This document shows positions 24,549 through 30,623 of a stretch of DNA of 31,095 bases, one piece after another. The notes under the pieces were generated by a model. The model worked only from the letters and a program-made list of their open reading frames with translations, was not told the origin of the DNA and made no database searches. The stretch is from IMG/VR virus record IMGVR_UViG_3300030106_001923, positions 1 through 31,095 of that record. One strand, given 5' to 3'. The DNA is from a virus. The number at the start of each line of letters is the position of its first letter. Position 1 is the stretch's first letter. The translations under genes and the position numbers were made by a program.

Positions 24549-24781
24549 TGAGTAAAGCTATTTTAGCTGCCATAATTGATAAGGCAAAAGATGAGATCGT
24601 TGATAAGTATGCTGATAACATGGTAGACCATGTGCAATCTGATGACTTTAAAGAAAAGCTCGCTACAAAGATTAACAAAAAGATAGATATACCTTTTGTT
24701 AGTGAAGAAAAAGAGCAAGTATTCTTTGAGAAATGTGTAGATCTGGTCACTGATGTCATAGAAGGATTGGTGAAAAAGTAA
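24548..24781 (+). CDS. Small helical hypothetical protein (77 aa)
   Basis: Begins and ends in TAATG junctions, with AAGGAGATA upstream. The 77-residue product is helical and amphipathic (AILAAIIDKAKDEIVDKYAD; VFFEKCVDLVTDVIEGLVKK) with a proline-containing break (DIPFVSEEKE). No transmembrane segment is certain. I recognise no family. Neighbours suggest a lysis-associated or late structural role, without direct support. Confidence 0.65.
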   Translation: MSKAILAAIIDKAKDEIVDKYADNMVDHVQSDDFKEKLATKINKKIDIPFVSEEKEQVFFEKCVDLVTDVIEGLVKK

Positions 24782-25137
24782 TGGCAAAAGGTCAATTAGA
24801 AAAATCATTGGATAGAGCTAACACTAAAATGACTCCATATGATAGGTTGGAAGCACCATTTAATCAAATTGCAGATAGACTGCAGAAAAACGATATTAAG
24901 ATTTATGGTAAGGTTCGTGATGATACTTTTAATAGATTGATAAAAAAAATTAGAGAAGCTGATGCAATGGTAAAGCAAGGTAAAAAAGTGACTGATCCTA
25001 CTGTTTTAAAGATGATGAAAACATATAATCCAGTTGATTTTGATAAACAATTTGTAAAAGGCACTAAAGAATATGATGAAAGAGCTTTGCAAATGAATCA
25101 AGGAGCTTTTAATTTTAGAAAAAGGAGCAATAAATGA
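24781..25137 (+). CDS. Hypothetical protein (118 aa)
   Basis: Starts in a TAATG junction. The product is basic and probably helical (GQLEKSLDRANTKMTPYDRL; TFNRLIKKIREADAMVKQGK), with a polar C-terminus (NQGAFNFRKRSNK). No motif identified. It overlaps the following tiny gene by ATGA. It belongs to a series of small basic proteins between the holin-like and lysozyme-like genes. Confidence 0.65.
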   Translation: MAKGQLEKSLDRANTKMTPYDRLEAPFNQIADRLQKNDIKIYGKVRDDTFNRLIKKIREADAMVKQGKKVTDPTVLKMMKTYNPVDFDKQFVKGTKEYDERALQMNQGAFNFRKRSNK

Positions 25138-25259
25138 TGCCAAAAATGAAAGCATTATATAAAAAGATCATTGCAAAACATGGCAAGAAAAAAGGTGAGC
25201 CTTTATATTATGCTCTGGAAAGAAATATTATGAAAAAGAAAAAAAAGAAAGGTAAATAA
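25134..25259 (+). CDS. Tiny poly-lysine-tailed protein (41 aa)
   Basis: Starts by ATGA overlap with the upstream gene, which has AAAGGAGC near its end at good spacing. The 41 residues begin MMPKMKALYKKIIAKHGKKK and end in six consecutive lysines followed by GK. About 40 percent of the residues are lysine. One base separates its stop from the next start. The strict coupling and binding site argue for a real gene despite its size. Function unknown; binding to DNA or membrane phosphates would be expected from the charge. Confidence 0.6.
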   Translation: MMPKMKALYKKIIAKHGKKKGEPLYYALERNIMKKKKKKGK

Positions 25260-25260
25260 A

Positions 25261-25404
25261 ATGAAACATGCAAAGAAAATGAAATCTGGATATGGTATGT
25301 CAAATCATTCACCTAAGAATAGTCCTAAAAAAGGTGTGGATGGTATGGATCCGAAAGCTCCAGTTAAAATTCATAAGTCACATAGTTCATCTGAGATGGC
25401 TTAA
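25261..25404 (+). CDS. Tiny basic protein (47 aa)
   Basis: Starts one base after the preceding stop with AAAGG upstream and ends in a TAATG junction with the lysozyme-like gene. The 47 residues are Lys/His/Ser/Pro-rich and probably unstructured (MKHAKKMKSGYGMSNHSPKN; KAPVKIHKSHSSSEMA). No family recognised. Gene status rests on the precise coupling at both ends. Confidence 0.6.
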   Translation: MKHAKKMKSGYGMSNHSPKNSPKKGVDGMDPKAPVKIHKSHSSSEMA

Positions 25405-25895
25405 TGACACCTGAGCAGGTTCAACAGTACAGGTCTATAATAAAGAGAGTAATTACCCGTATGGGTATGTACTCTACGAAGGCTGAAGATCTTGTACTCG
25501 GTACTGGACTTTATGAATCTCAGTATCGTTACATCAGACAGATTGGAAGTGGTATAGCCAAATCTTTCTGGCAGGTTGAAACGGCGACTGCTCAGGACAA
25601 TATTAAATCGTATCTAAAGTACAGGCAGTCGAGGTCAAGAATGTGTGCTTCGGCTGCCTTAGTTCCATCTCAATATGTTAGTGAAGATATATCAGATGAG
25701 GAAGTAGGTCATATGTTAGAAGTAAACTTAGCTTACGGAATCATGCACTGCAGACTTAAATATTGGAGAGTTCCCAAAGGTATCCCCTCAGATATAGAAG
25801 GACAAGCACATTATTATAAGAAATACTATAATTCAGCAGAAGGTAAAGCATCAGAAAAAGGGTATATAAAGCTCTATAAAGACACTATTTTATAG
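25404..25895 (+). CDS. Lysozyme/transglycosylase-like endolysin (putative)
   Basis: A 163-residue protein with a lysozyme-like layout: GTGLYESQYRYIRQ at 33-46 places E38 as the candidate catalytic glutamate, then GSGIAKSFWQVETATA at 48-63, and NLAYGIMHCRLKYWRVPKG in the third quarter with a conserved-looking HYYKKYYNSAEGKA near 136-149. I recognise this pattern from small phage proteins predicted to cut peptidoglycan glycan strands. No signal peptide or SAR helix is visible, so export would depend on a holin, and holin-like genes lie upstream. It closes the late block; an AT-only hairpin overlaps its end. Confidence 0.65.
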   Translation: MTPEQVQQYRSIIKRVITRMGMYSTKAEDLVLGTGLYESQYRYIRQIGSGIAKSFWQVETATAQDNIKSYLKYRQSRSRMCASAALVPSQYVSEDISDEEVGHMLEVNLAYGIMHCRLKYWRVPKGIPSDIEGQAHYYKKYYNSAEGKASEKGYIKLYKDTIL

Positions 25896-25932
25896 TATTT
25901 TACATTATTTTCTTGTATTTACCACTATAGCA

Positions 25933-25950
25933 CCATAAGTTCAGTTATGG
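25933..25950 (+). promoter_or_regulatory. Inverted repeat overlapping the HTH gene start (candidate operator)
   Basis: CCATAA (25933-25938) and TTATGG (25945-25950) form a dyad with a six-base GTTCAG centre. The right arm contains the ATG of the HTH gene, so protein or RNA pairing here could block its own translation or transcription. The TTATGG half-site also occurs at 18376-18381 and CCATAA at 18416-18421 in the intergenic region before the fibre genes. Confidence 0.35.
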
Positions 25951-26144
25951 ACAATGAGTTCTATACAATAAATGAAGTAGCAGAAATGCTTAGAAGTTCT
26001 ACCAGGACGATAACAAATTGGATTAATTCTGGTGAACTTAGTGTATTAGAACTCAGTCATAAAAAAAAACTTATCAGTAAGAGTGAGATACAAAGATTTA
26101 TAGATGAGAAAACTACTGCCCACAATAGAGTAAGGACTCCGTGA
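25947..26144 (+). CDS. Excisionase/MerR-type helix-turn-helix regulator
   Basis: A 65-residue protein made almost entirely of one winged-helix DNA-binding unit: YTINEVAEMLRSSTRTITNW at 6-25 (helix-turn-helix), SGELSVLELSHKKKLISKSE (wing) and IQRFIDEK. This is the HTH_17/excisionase-like pattern. It follows the lysis gene after a 51-base gap, with no strong Shine-Dalgarno site visible. A dyad overlaps its start codon. With no integrase in the window, a regulatory role at the late/early boundary is likelier than excision. It ends in a GTGA overlap with the next frame. Confidence 0.8.
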   Translation: MDNEFYTINEVAEMLRSSTRTITNWINSGELSVLELSHKKKLISKSEIQRFIDEKTTAHNRVRTP

Positions 26145-26146
26145 TT

Positions 26147-26410
26147 ATGCCTTACCCTATGAAAAATAATGCCTCCTCGCATCAACACCTCAAAGTGGGC
26201 AGTACCTATTTACTTGAGCAGTTGAATGAAGATGACTTTTTTCAGTTAGGTAGAAGAAGAGGTAGGGTGCTAAATGTGGGAAGTGGTAGTGTTCTTGTTA
26301 GATGGAGCGCACATGAGGAAACAGATTGGGAAGGTAACAAGGAAAGAAGAAAAGCATATATACAAAGGATTGCTTTACAAACTGAAGTAAAGTATATTGA
26401 TAATGAGTAA
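26147..26410 (+). CDS. Small SH3/KOW-like beta protein (hypothetical, 87 aa)
   Basis: The frame is open from a GTG at 26141 that makes a GTGA overlap with the regulator; the ATG at 26147 is the alternative chosen here, both served by AAGGA upstream. Residues about 17-55 (VGSTYLLEQLNEDDFF, GRRRGRVLNVGSGSVLVRW) read as a small beta barrel like KOW/SH3 folds, which often bind nucleic acid or protein tails. The remainder is charged. It sits in the early block before the nuclease. No named family. Confidence 0.6.
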   Translation: MPYPMKNNASSHQHLKVGSTYLLEQLNEDDFFQLGRRRGRVLNVGSGSVLVRWSAHEETDWEGNKERRKAYIQRIALQTEVKYIDNE

Positions 26411-26621
26411 ACCAAGTTTTACCATAATATTTGATGAAAATAATAGAAAAGAATTTCAGGAAGAACTAAATGTTCTTATTGAAAAGTACAATGGAAGAAT
26501 AGTGCATTACAAAACAATAAGCGAGGAGGACAATAACAATGCCAAGAGCAAGTTCAACCAAGAAAAAACAAGCGTATCAACCCCCAAACATTCAGTCTCT
26601 TACACCTATAGAGAGGATTGA
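26403..26621 (+). CDS. Small hypothetical protein with long overlap into the nuclease gene (72 aa)
   Basis: Starts at the ATG at 26403 in an eight-base ATGAGTAA overlap with the upstream stop. Residues 1-45 look like a genuine small alpha/beta protein (SFTIIFDENNRKEFQEELNV, YNGRIVHYKTISEED). The last 28 codons overlap the nuclease gene in another frame and are low-complexity (KTSVSTPKHSVSYTY). The overlap of 83 bases is far longer than any other in this genome. Either the tail is a non-essential extension or the original stop was lost. Confidence 0.55.
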   Translation: MSKPSFTIIFDENNRKEFQEELNVLIEKYNGRIVHYKTISEEDNNNAKSKFNQEKTSVSTPKHSVSYTYRED

Positions 26622-27540
26622 TTTCCCGTTTGGGAGAGCATACGCTCCGTTATTAGGTTACCTTAGAGACAACTTCAAAACACAAGAGTGGACGAAAGAG
26701 AATCGTCAGCATATACCTAGTGTGACTACCATACAAAACATTATGTCCAAAGGCATAGGTTTTGAAAAGTGGTTAGGAGATTATGGTAGTTATGCAGATG
26801 CGATGGCATTTGCAAACAATGCAGCTACTGAGGGTACACAGATACATCTATGTTTAGAACAATTAACAATGGGTGTTGATATGGATTTTACTCAACCTTA
26901 CTTTGATGTAGAAAAGCAAGAGACCAGAGAGTGGACAGACCCTATGATCAAGTTCATGGAGTCTGGTAATCAGTTCTTCTTAGACCATATGATACAGATA
27001 GAAGGCAATGAAGTACCTTTGTTTGACCCTAGAAAGGATTATACAGGTACATTAGATATGGTAGCTAGGATAAAGGTAGAAGAAGGCTTATCTCCATCTC
27101 AAGCGAAGTGTACAGACTTGAAGGAAGGTATGTCAGGTAGGATACTACTTGATATTAAAACCCTCAGAAATAGTAGTACACTTAGTAATAAGTTTGAGAA
27201 TCATAAGTACCAGGTGACGGCATATAAGAACTTATGGGAAGGATTATTTCCAGACCATCCTATTGATTTCATGGGCGTTCTATATGTGATGAATAGTTGG
27301 AGAGGTGTGCCTAAGTACAAACTCAAGCTAGTAGAAGAAGATCTTACTCAAGAGTGGGATGCTATGGTTAAACTATGGTATGGTAAGAATGGTGCTATCA
27401 AGCCTGTTTATGCTAAACCTAGACCCAGAGGTATCAACTCTTGTTTTAAGCAAACAAAAGATGTGATGATCACAGATAAGAAAATGAAAAGTGAAACAAT
27501 CGTCACAGAAACAGAAAACAAAAAAGAAAAGGAGTCTTAA
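26539..27540 (+). CDS. PD-(D/E)XK exonuclease, RecB/Cas4-like
   Basis: A 333-residue nuclease with a strong AGGAGG site upstream of its ATG. The visible RecB-family motifs are EGTQIH at 98-103 (GxxH), TGTLDM with D173, LLDIKT with D205 and K207, and YQVTAY with Q225, a full set for a metal-dependent PD-(D/E)XK core. Family members degrade or trim DNA ends in recombination and repair. It is followed directly by an SSB-like gene, the usual pairing for end resection and strand protection. The N-terminal 25 residues are basic and disordered, and the C-terminal tail is Lys/Glu-rich. Substrate polarity cannot be read from the sequence. Confidence 0.85.
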   Translation: MPRASSTKKKQAYQPPNIQSLTPIERIDFPFGRAYAPLLGYLRDNFKTQEWTKENRQHIPSVTTIQNIMSKGIGFEKWLGDYGSYADAMAFANNAATEGTQIHLCLEQLTMGVDMDFTQPYFDVEKQETREWTDPMIKFMESGNQFFLDHMIQIEGNEVPLFDPRKDYTGTLDMVARIKVEEGLSPSQAKCTDLKEGMSGRILLDIKTLRNSSTLSNKFENHKYQVTAYKNLWEGLFPDHPIDFMGVLYVMNSWRGVPKYKLKLVEEDLTQEWDAMVKLWYGKNGAIKPVYAKPRPRGINSCFKQTKDVMITDKKMKSETIVTETENKKEKES

Positions 27541-27816
27541 ATGGCTGCAGGTGTAAAACCAAAAAAGATAGGCAAAGTCAATCTATTTAAAATTGACTAT
27601 GCGAAGTTAGGAAAAGAAAAGAAAGAAACATCCCCTGTATATAATATATCAGGAGAACTGGACGGCATTGGAAAGATCTCTGGTGCAGGATGGATCAGTA
27701 AAACAAAGGCAGGGGAGACCTACCTCAGTTGTAATATCAACGAGCCTTTTCAAAAGGATGGAGATGATCTCTTTCCTAGTAAGAGTGGAGTCAGCGATAG
27801 CGAACTACCATTCTAA
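27541..27816 (+). CDS. Single-stranded-DNA-binding-like protein with acidic-aromatic C-terminal tip
   Basis: A 91-residue beta protein starting immediately after the nuclease stop with AAGGAG upstream. The core (GELDGIGKISGAGWISKTKA, GETYLSCNINEPF) looks like a small OB-type fold, and the end, SDSELPF, resembles the DDDIPF-type tip by which single-stranded-DNA-binding proteins recruit partners. Pairing with a RecB-like nuclease supports a recombination or replication role. A strong terminator follows, suggesting it is a high-abundance product. Direct sequence homology to a named SSB could not be tested. Confidence 0.7.
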   Translation: MAAGVKPKKIGKVNLFKIDYAKLGKEKKETSPVYNISGELDGIGKISGAGWISKTKAGETYLSCNINEPFQKDGDDLFPSKSGVSDSELPF

Positions 27817-27827
27817 TTAGTCTCTAT

Positions 27828-27857
27828 GGGGGAGTGTAAAAACTCCCCCTCTCTTTT
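27828..27857 (+). terminator. Rho-independent terminator after the SSB-like gene
   Basis: Perfect eight-base-pair stem GGGGGAGT (27828-27835) with ACTCCCCC (27842-27849), a six-base GTAAAA loop, then TCTCTTTT. It lies 12 bases after the SSB-like stop. It closely resembles the terminator after the capsid gene (G5/C5 stem, six-base loop). Confidence 0.85.
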
Positions 27858-27876
27858 AACACATACCGAGGGAACT

Positions 27877-28344
27877 ATGAAGAACAAGAAACAAGTATTA
27901 ATAGGCTTAGAAACCGAAAGAAATTTTATTGATTTTATAGAGAATCTAGGTTTCAAAGGAATAAAGGTAGGTGCAGCCTATGATATGCACCATCATTTTG
28001 ATGTAAATATCTCTGCTAACATAGAGATAAAAGGTATGAAAGCACTTCGCAGAGGAGAAGAAGTGCAGGATGAATGGCATTGGATAGAGGTCAAAGGTGT
28101 AGCAGATGATGGGTGGCTATACAATTCTCACGCTGATATGATCGCATTTGAGACCAAAAATAGTTGGATACTTGTTAGGCCTAGAAATCTTATTGACTAT
28201 GTGCAGAGATTTGTGGCACATGAATATGTTGATAATCCAATTCAAGCACAATATAAATTATATAAAAGACCTTACAGAGATGATGCTATTACTTTGATAC
28301 AAAGTGATGACTTGAGACACATAGGTGTAGAATGGAAAAAGTAA
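27877..28344 (+). CDS. PD-(D/E)XK-like nuclease (155 aa)
   Basis: The frame is open from 27826, but that would start inside the terminator; the ATG at 27877 with GAGGGAAC upstream is preferred. The pattern ETERNF (12-17), HHHFDVNI with D42, then IEIKG with E50 and K52 (a second ExK, IEVKG, at 70-74), and WILVRPRNLIDYV suggests the small restriction-endonuclease fold. Phage proteins of this kind cut or repair DNA, but the specificity is unknown. It overlaps the next nuclease-like gene by 13 bases, so the pair is probably co-translated. Confidence 0.6.
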   Translation: MKNKKQVLIGLETERNFIDFIENLGFKGIKVGAAYDMHHHFDVNISANIEIKGMKALRRGEEVQDEWHWIEVKGVADDGWLYNSHADMIAFETKNSWILVRPRNLIDYVQRFVAHEYVDNPIQAQYKLYKRPYRDDAITLIQSDDLRHIGVEWKK

Positions 28345-28733
28345 TCCATACTATACACAAGGGCTTTATTGGAGAGATAGCAGTGATAAAAGATGTAGTG
28401 TCAAATTATCCAAATTATAATGTATTCAAACCTATTATCGATGAGCGAGGTTGTGATCTTATTGTTGAAAGAAGAAAGAAAGAGTATTTAAGGGTACAAG
28501 TAAAGACCATCATTGATATGAAAACTAAGACATCTATTGAAGTTCGTTTAAATAAATACAAGAATAAAGATTTAATAGACATAGTAGCAGTTTACTATGC
28601 AGAGAAGGATATGGTTTGCTATGTACCATATGAGAATGAGAATAGCATTAACCTGGCCTTAAAACCAAGTAAGAATAATCAAACGAAGAACAGAAGGTTC
28701 TTCTATCAATACATGGAGTTTCCCGTTGAATAA
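28332..28733 (+). CDS. PD-(D/E)XK endonuclease, group-I-intron/resolvase-like (133 aa)
   Basis: A 133-residue protein with a compact core: KGFIGEIAVI at 10-19 (E15), GCDLIVER with D42, and RVQVKT with Q56 and K58. This is the arrangement of the PDDEXK_5-type endonucleases and archaeal-type Holliday junction resolvases, in which glutamine replaces the usual second acid. The C-terminal half is basic (PSKNNQTKNRRFF) and may hold DNA. It overlaps the nuclease-like gene upstream by 13 bases and the methyltransferase-like gene downstream by eight. Confidence 0.65.
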   Translation: MEKVIHTIHKGFIGEIAVIKDVVSNYPNYNVFKPIIDERGCDLIVERRKKEYLRVQVKTIIDMKTKTSIEVRLNKYKNKDLIDIVAVYYAEKDMVCYVPYENENSINLALKPSKNNQTKNRRFFYQYMEFPVE

Positions 28734-29352
28734 TTCAGATAAATTAATTTTAGATCTTTGTGGAGGTACAGGATCATGGGCAAAACCTTATAAAGATGCA
28801 GGGTATAATGTAAAAACAATTACAATTCCAGAATATGATGTTGTTAAATGGAAGCAATATCAAGATATATATGAACCAATAATGAATAATAGTGTATATG
28901 GAATACTTGCAGCTCCTCCATGTACTATGTTTAGTTTTGCAAGAACAAATGCTAAGACACCTAGAAACTTTCAAGAAGGTTTGTACACTGTTCAAGCGTG
29001 TATGGAAATAATATGGCAATCACAGAATTGTTTTGAACCATCTTATACAAAGAAATCAAGACTTCAATTTTGGAGTTTGGAAAATCCAGGTGGTTTTTTA
29101 AAGTATTTTTTAGGAAAACCTGTTTATTCTTTTAATCCTTATGACTTTGGAGATAATTACAAAAAGAAAACATATTTATGGGGGTGGTTTAATGAACCAA
29201 TAAAAAAACCTATTGATTGTGATATGCCAAAGTTTGATCAAATGTCTACAAAAGACATACATGGTGAGTTCTATGGTAAACTTACCAGAACTGAGAGAAG
29301 AAGCATAACACCTCAAGGATTCGCAAAGGCTTTTTTTGAGGTTAATCAATAA
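28726..29352 (+). CDS. Compact cytosine-C5 DNA methyltransferase-like protein
   Basis: A 208-residue protein starting at TTG (28726) with GGAG seven bases upstream; there is no earlier in-frame ATG. It has the SAM-binding motif LDLCGGTGSW (9-18), the catalytic-type APPCTMFSFAR with C66, and LENPGG with E119, corresponding to motifs I, IV and VI of cytosine-C5 methyltransferases, plus a C-terminal TPQGFAKAFF like motif X. It lacks room for a normal target-recognition domain, so its specificity may be minimal, supplied by a partner, or altered. It sits among nucleases, suggesting protection of phage DNA from its own or the host's enzymes. It ends in a TAATG junction. Confidence 0.75.
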   Translation: MNNSDKLILDLCGGTGSWAKPYKDAGYNVKTITIPEYDVVKWKQYQDIYEPIMNNSVYGILAAPPCTMFSFARTNAKTPRNFQEGLYTVQACMEIIWQSQNCFEPSYTKKSRLQFWSLENPGGFLKYFLGKPVYSFNPYDFGDNYKKKTYLWGWFNEPIKKPIDCDMPKFDQMSTKDIHGEFYGKLTRTERRSITPQGFAKAFFEVNQ

Positions 29353-29510
29353 TGCGAGTAACTGAGTTCATTGACCTTATCACTAGGAAAGAATTACCAG
29401 AGGAAGATATTTATTCTCATTTAGAATACAGAGATGAGGAAGGACTTTTATTACCAAAGTATAAAGAATTACGGAAGGAATACAGGAAGTTATATGGCAA
29501 ACAAAAGTAA
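29352..29510 (+). CDS. Tiny hypothetical protein (52 aa)
   Basis: Starts in a TAATG junction with the methyltransferase-like gene and overlaps the next gene by 17 bases. The 52 residues are charged and helical (MRVTEFIDLITRKELPEEDI; KYKELRKEYRKLYGKQK). The basic C-terminus overlaps the start region of the resolvase-like gene. No family recognised; gene status rests on coupling and frame. Confidence 0.55.
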   Translation: MRVTEFIDLITRKELPEEDIYSHLEYRDEEGLLLPKYKELRKEYRKLYGKQK

Positions 29511-29775
29511 ACAAAAAGGGAATCGTTTTGAATATGAGTGTGTTAAAGTGCTAAAAGAATTAGGCTATGAAGATGTGGAAAGAGCCTATGGAAGTAATGG
29601 ATTGAGTCTACCAGGATGCAAGGAAGATGTTGATATACTTGCAGATGGAGTGAAGATTCAATGTAAAGTAAGAAGTAATGTCCCTAAGTGGCTTAGTTTA
29701 GGCACTTGCGACTGGGTACTATTTAAAGAAGATAGAGGTGAAATCTATAAAATAACGAGGTTAAAGGATGAATAA
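29494..29775 (+). CDS. Holliday junction resolvase-like PD-(D/E)XK nuclease (93 aa)
   Basis: The frame is open from 29434, but the ATG at 29494 with AGGAAG upstream gives the typical start MANKSKQKGNRFEYE. Visible core: KGNRFEYECVKVLKELG at 8-24 (E13/E15), a short YGSNGLS, EDVDIL with D45/D47, and KIQCKVR with Q56 and K58. This matches the small archaeal-type Hjc/resolvase layout. Phage resolvases trim branched DNA before packaging. At 93 residues it is near the minimum for this fold, with no extra domain. It overlaps both neighbours. Confidence 0.7.
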   Translation: MANKSKQKGNRFEYECVKVLKELGYEDVERAYGSNGLSLPGCKEDVDILADGVKIQCKVRSNVPKWLSLGTCDWVLFKEDRGEIYKITRLKDE

Positions 29776-29929
29776 AAGAAAGAAACATCTTGGCAGTTTA
29801 AAAAGTATTGTCGAGTTCTATGAAGAATTATATAACAAGGGAGTAATACAGGAGGGTAGTTCTGGTTTTTCTAGGATGCTGCAACTACAGAAGTACCTAA
29901 GTAAGTATGGTCGTGGTCAAAAAGATTAA
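29768..29929 (+). CDS. Tiny hypothetical protein (53 aa)
   Basis: Starts in an ATGAATAA eight-base overlap with the resolvase-like gene, with AAAGG immediately upstream. The 53 residues are basic and helical (MNKRKKHLGSLKSIVEFYEE; FSRMLQLQKYLSKYGRGQ). No motif recognised. It overlaps the following gene by 23 bases. The same overlap style recurs at 26403 and 30133. Confidence 0.5.
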   Translation: MNKRKKHLGSLKSIVEFYEELYNKGVIQEGSSGFSRMLQLQKYLSKYGRGQKD

Positions 29930-30140
29930 ATACGACAGAATGATCTGCACAATCGCCATTCGCTATCCTCACAATGAAGTACCACCAGAGAAGATAGCAA
30001 AGCATGAGTTATATCGTAGAAGTAATGAGTTTACCACTGCGATAGATCATCGTGCTGAGAATTGGCATGACTTTAGAAGCGTATGGACTAAAGGTGGAAT
30101 GGTCTATGCAGTAGAAGTGGAGTATATTAAGAATGGATAA
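29907..30140 (+). CDS. Small hypothetical protein (77 aa)
   Basis: The ATG at 29907 lies inside the preceding gene; a GTG at 29913 is an alternative. The 77-residue product is alpha/beta with many charged and aromatic residues (YDRMICTIAIRYPHNEVPPE; NWHDFRSVWTKGGMVYAVEV). No family recognised. It overlaps the next gene by ATGGATAA. By position it is an early, DNA-metabolism-associated accessory gene. Confidence 0.6.
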   Translation: MVVVKKIKYDRMICTIAIRYPHNEVPPEKIAKHELYRRSNEFTTAIDHRAENWHDFRSVWTKGGMVYAVEVEYIKNG

Positions 30141-30351
30141 ATATGTAATCGTAAGAAATACTGATGGTAAGAAACAATATAGGACTTACAATGGTGCTTG
30201 GGTTGAAATAAAAGATAATAAAACTCAGTATCCATTGAAAAGCTATGTCAGTCTTGATGATGCAGAGGTCAGTAAGAACTTTATTGAGCATAAAGAGAGA
30301 GCAAAAGATCTTACTATAGAAACTATAAATATTAAACAATTAGGGTATTAA
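30133..30351 (+). CDS. Small hypothetical protein (72 aa)
   Basis: Starts by ATGGATAA overlap with the upstream stop. The 72 residues begin with a beta-like segment (MDKYVIVRNTDGKKQYRTYN, GAWVEI) and continue into a helix (DAEVSKNFIEHKERAKDL). No motif found. Two bases separate it from the next gene, whose AGGG site lies in its last codons. Confidence 0.6.
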   Translation: MDKYVIVRNTDGKKQYRTYNGAWVEIKDNKTQYPLKSYVSLDDAEVSKNFIEHKERAKDLTIETINIKQLGY

Positions 30352-30353
30352 CA

Positions 30354-30623
30354 ATGCAAAATGATACATTTTTTATGATAGCTGAAAAGTTCTTTGAGCG
30401 TTGCCTTGAGGTCAGTAAGGCAAAAGGAGAGGAATACACTATCGGAACAGGAGAGAAATTCAAAAACTTTGAATCGGTAGGCGAGAGATTAGGCCTTAGT
30501 GCTGAAAAGGTACTGATGGTCTACTTACTCAAACATATGGATTCAATCAGATACTACATCTTACATGGCAAAGAAGCCTCAGATGAAAGTATCGATGGGA
30601 GGATACTCGATGCCGTAAACTAG
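30354..30623 (+). CDS. DUF1599-like phage protein, possibly short (89 aa)
   Basis: An 89-residue helical protein. AKGEEYTIGTGEKFKNFESV (23-42), MVYLLKHMDSIRYYI (55-69) and ESIDGRILDAVN (78-89) match the KGxxY...NF...KH..S...RIxDxxNY pattern I recall for the DUF1599/nucleotide-modification-associated group of phage proteins. It stops right after DAVN, where relatives as I recall continue with tyrosine and a further helix segment, so it may be slightly short. Its last codons contain the ribosome-binding site of the frameshifted ORF that follows. Confidence 0.6.
   Translation: MQNDTFFMIAEKFFERCLEVSKAKGEEYTIGTGEKFKNFESVGERLGLSAEKVLMVYLLKHMDSIRYYILHGKEASDESIDGRILDAVN

Noticed and set aside
25874-25895. 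Hairpin CTATAAA/TTTATAG at the end of the lysozyme-like gene as a terminator
   Set aside because: The stem is almost entirely A-T pairs and overlaps the coding end; too weak compared with the two G5/C5 terminators.
25947-26144. Excisionase implying a temperate phage
   Set aside because: No integrase, repressor or attachment site is visible; this HTH type is also common in lytic-phage regulators.
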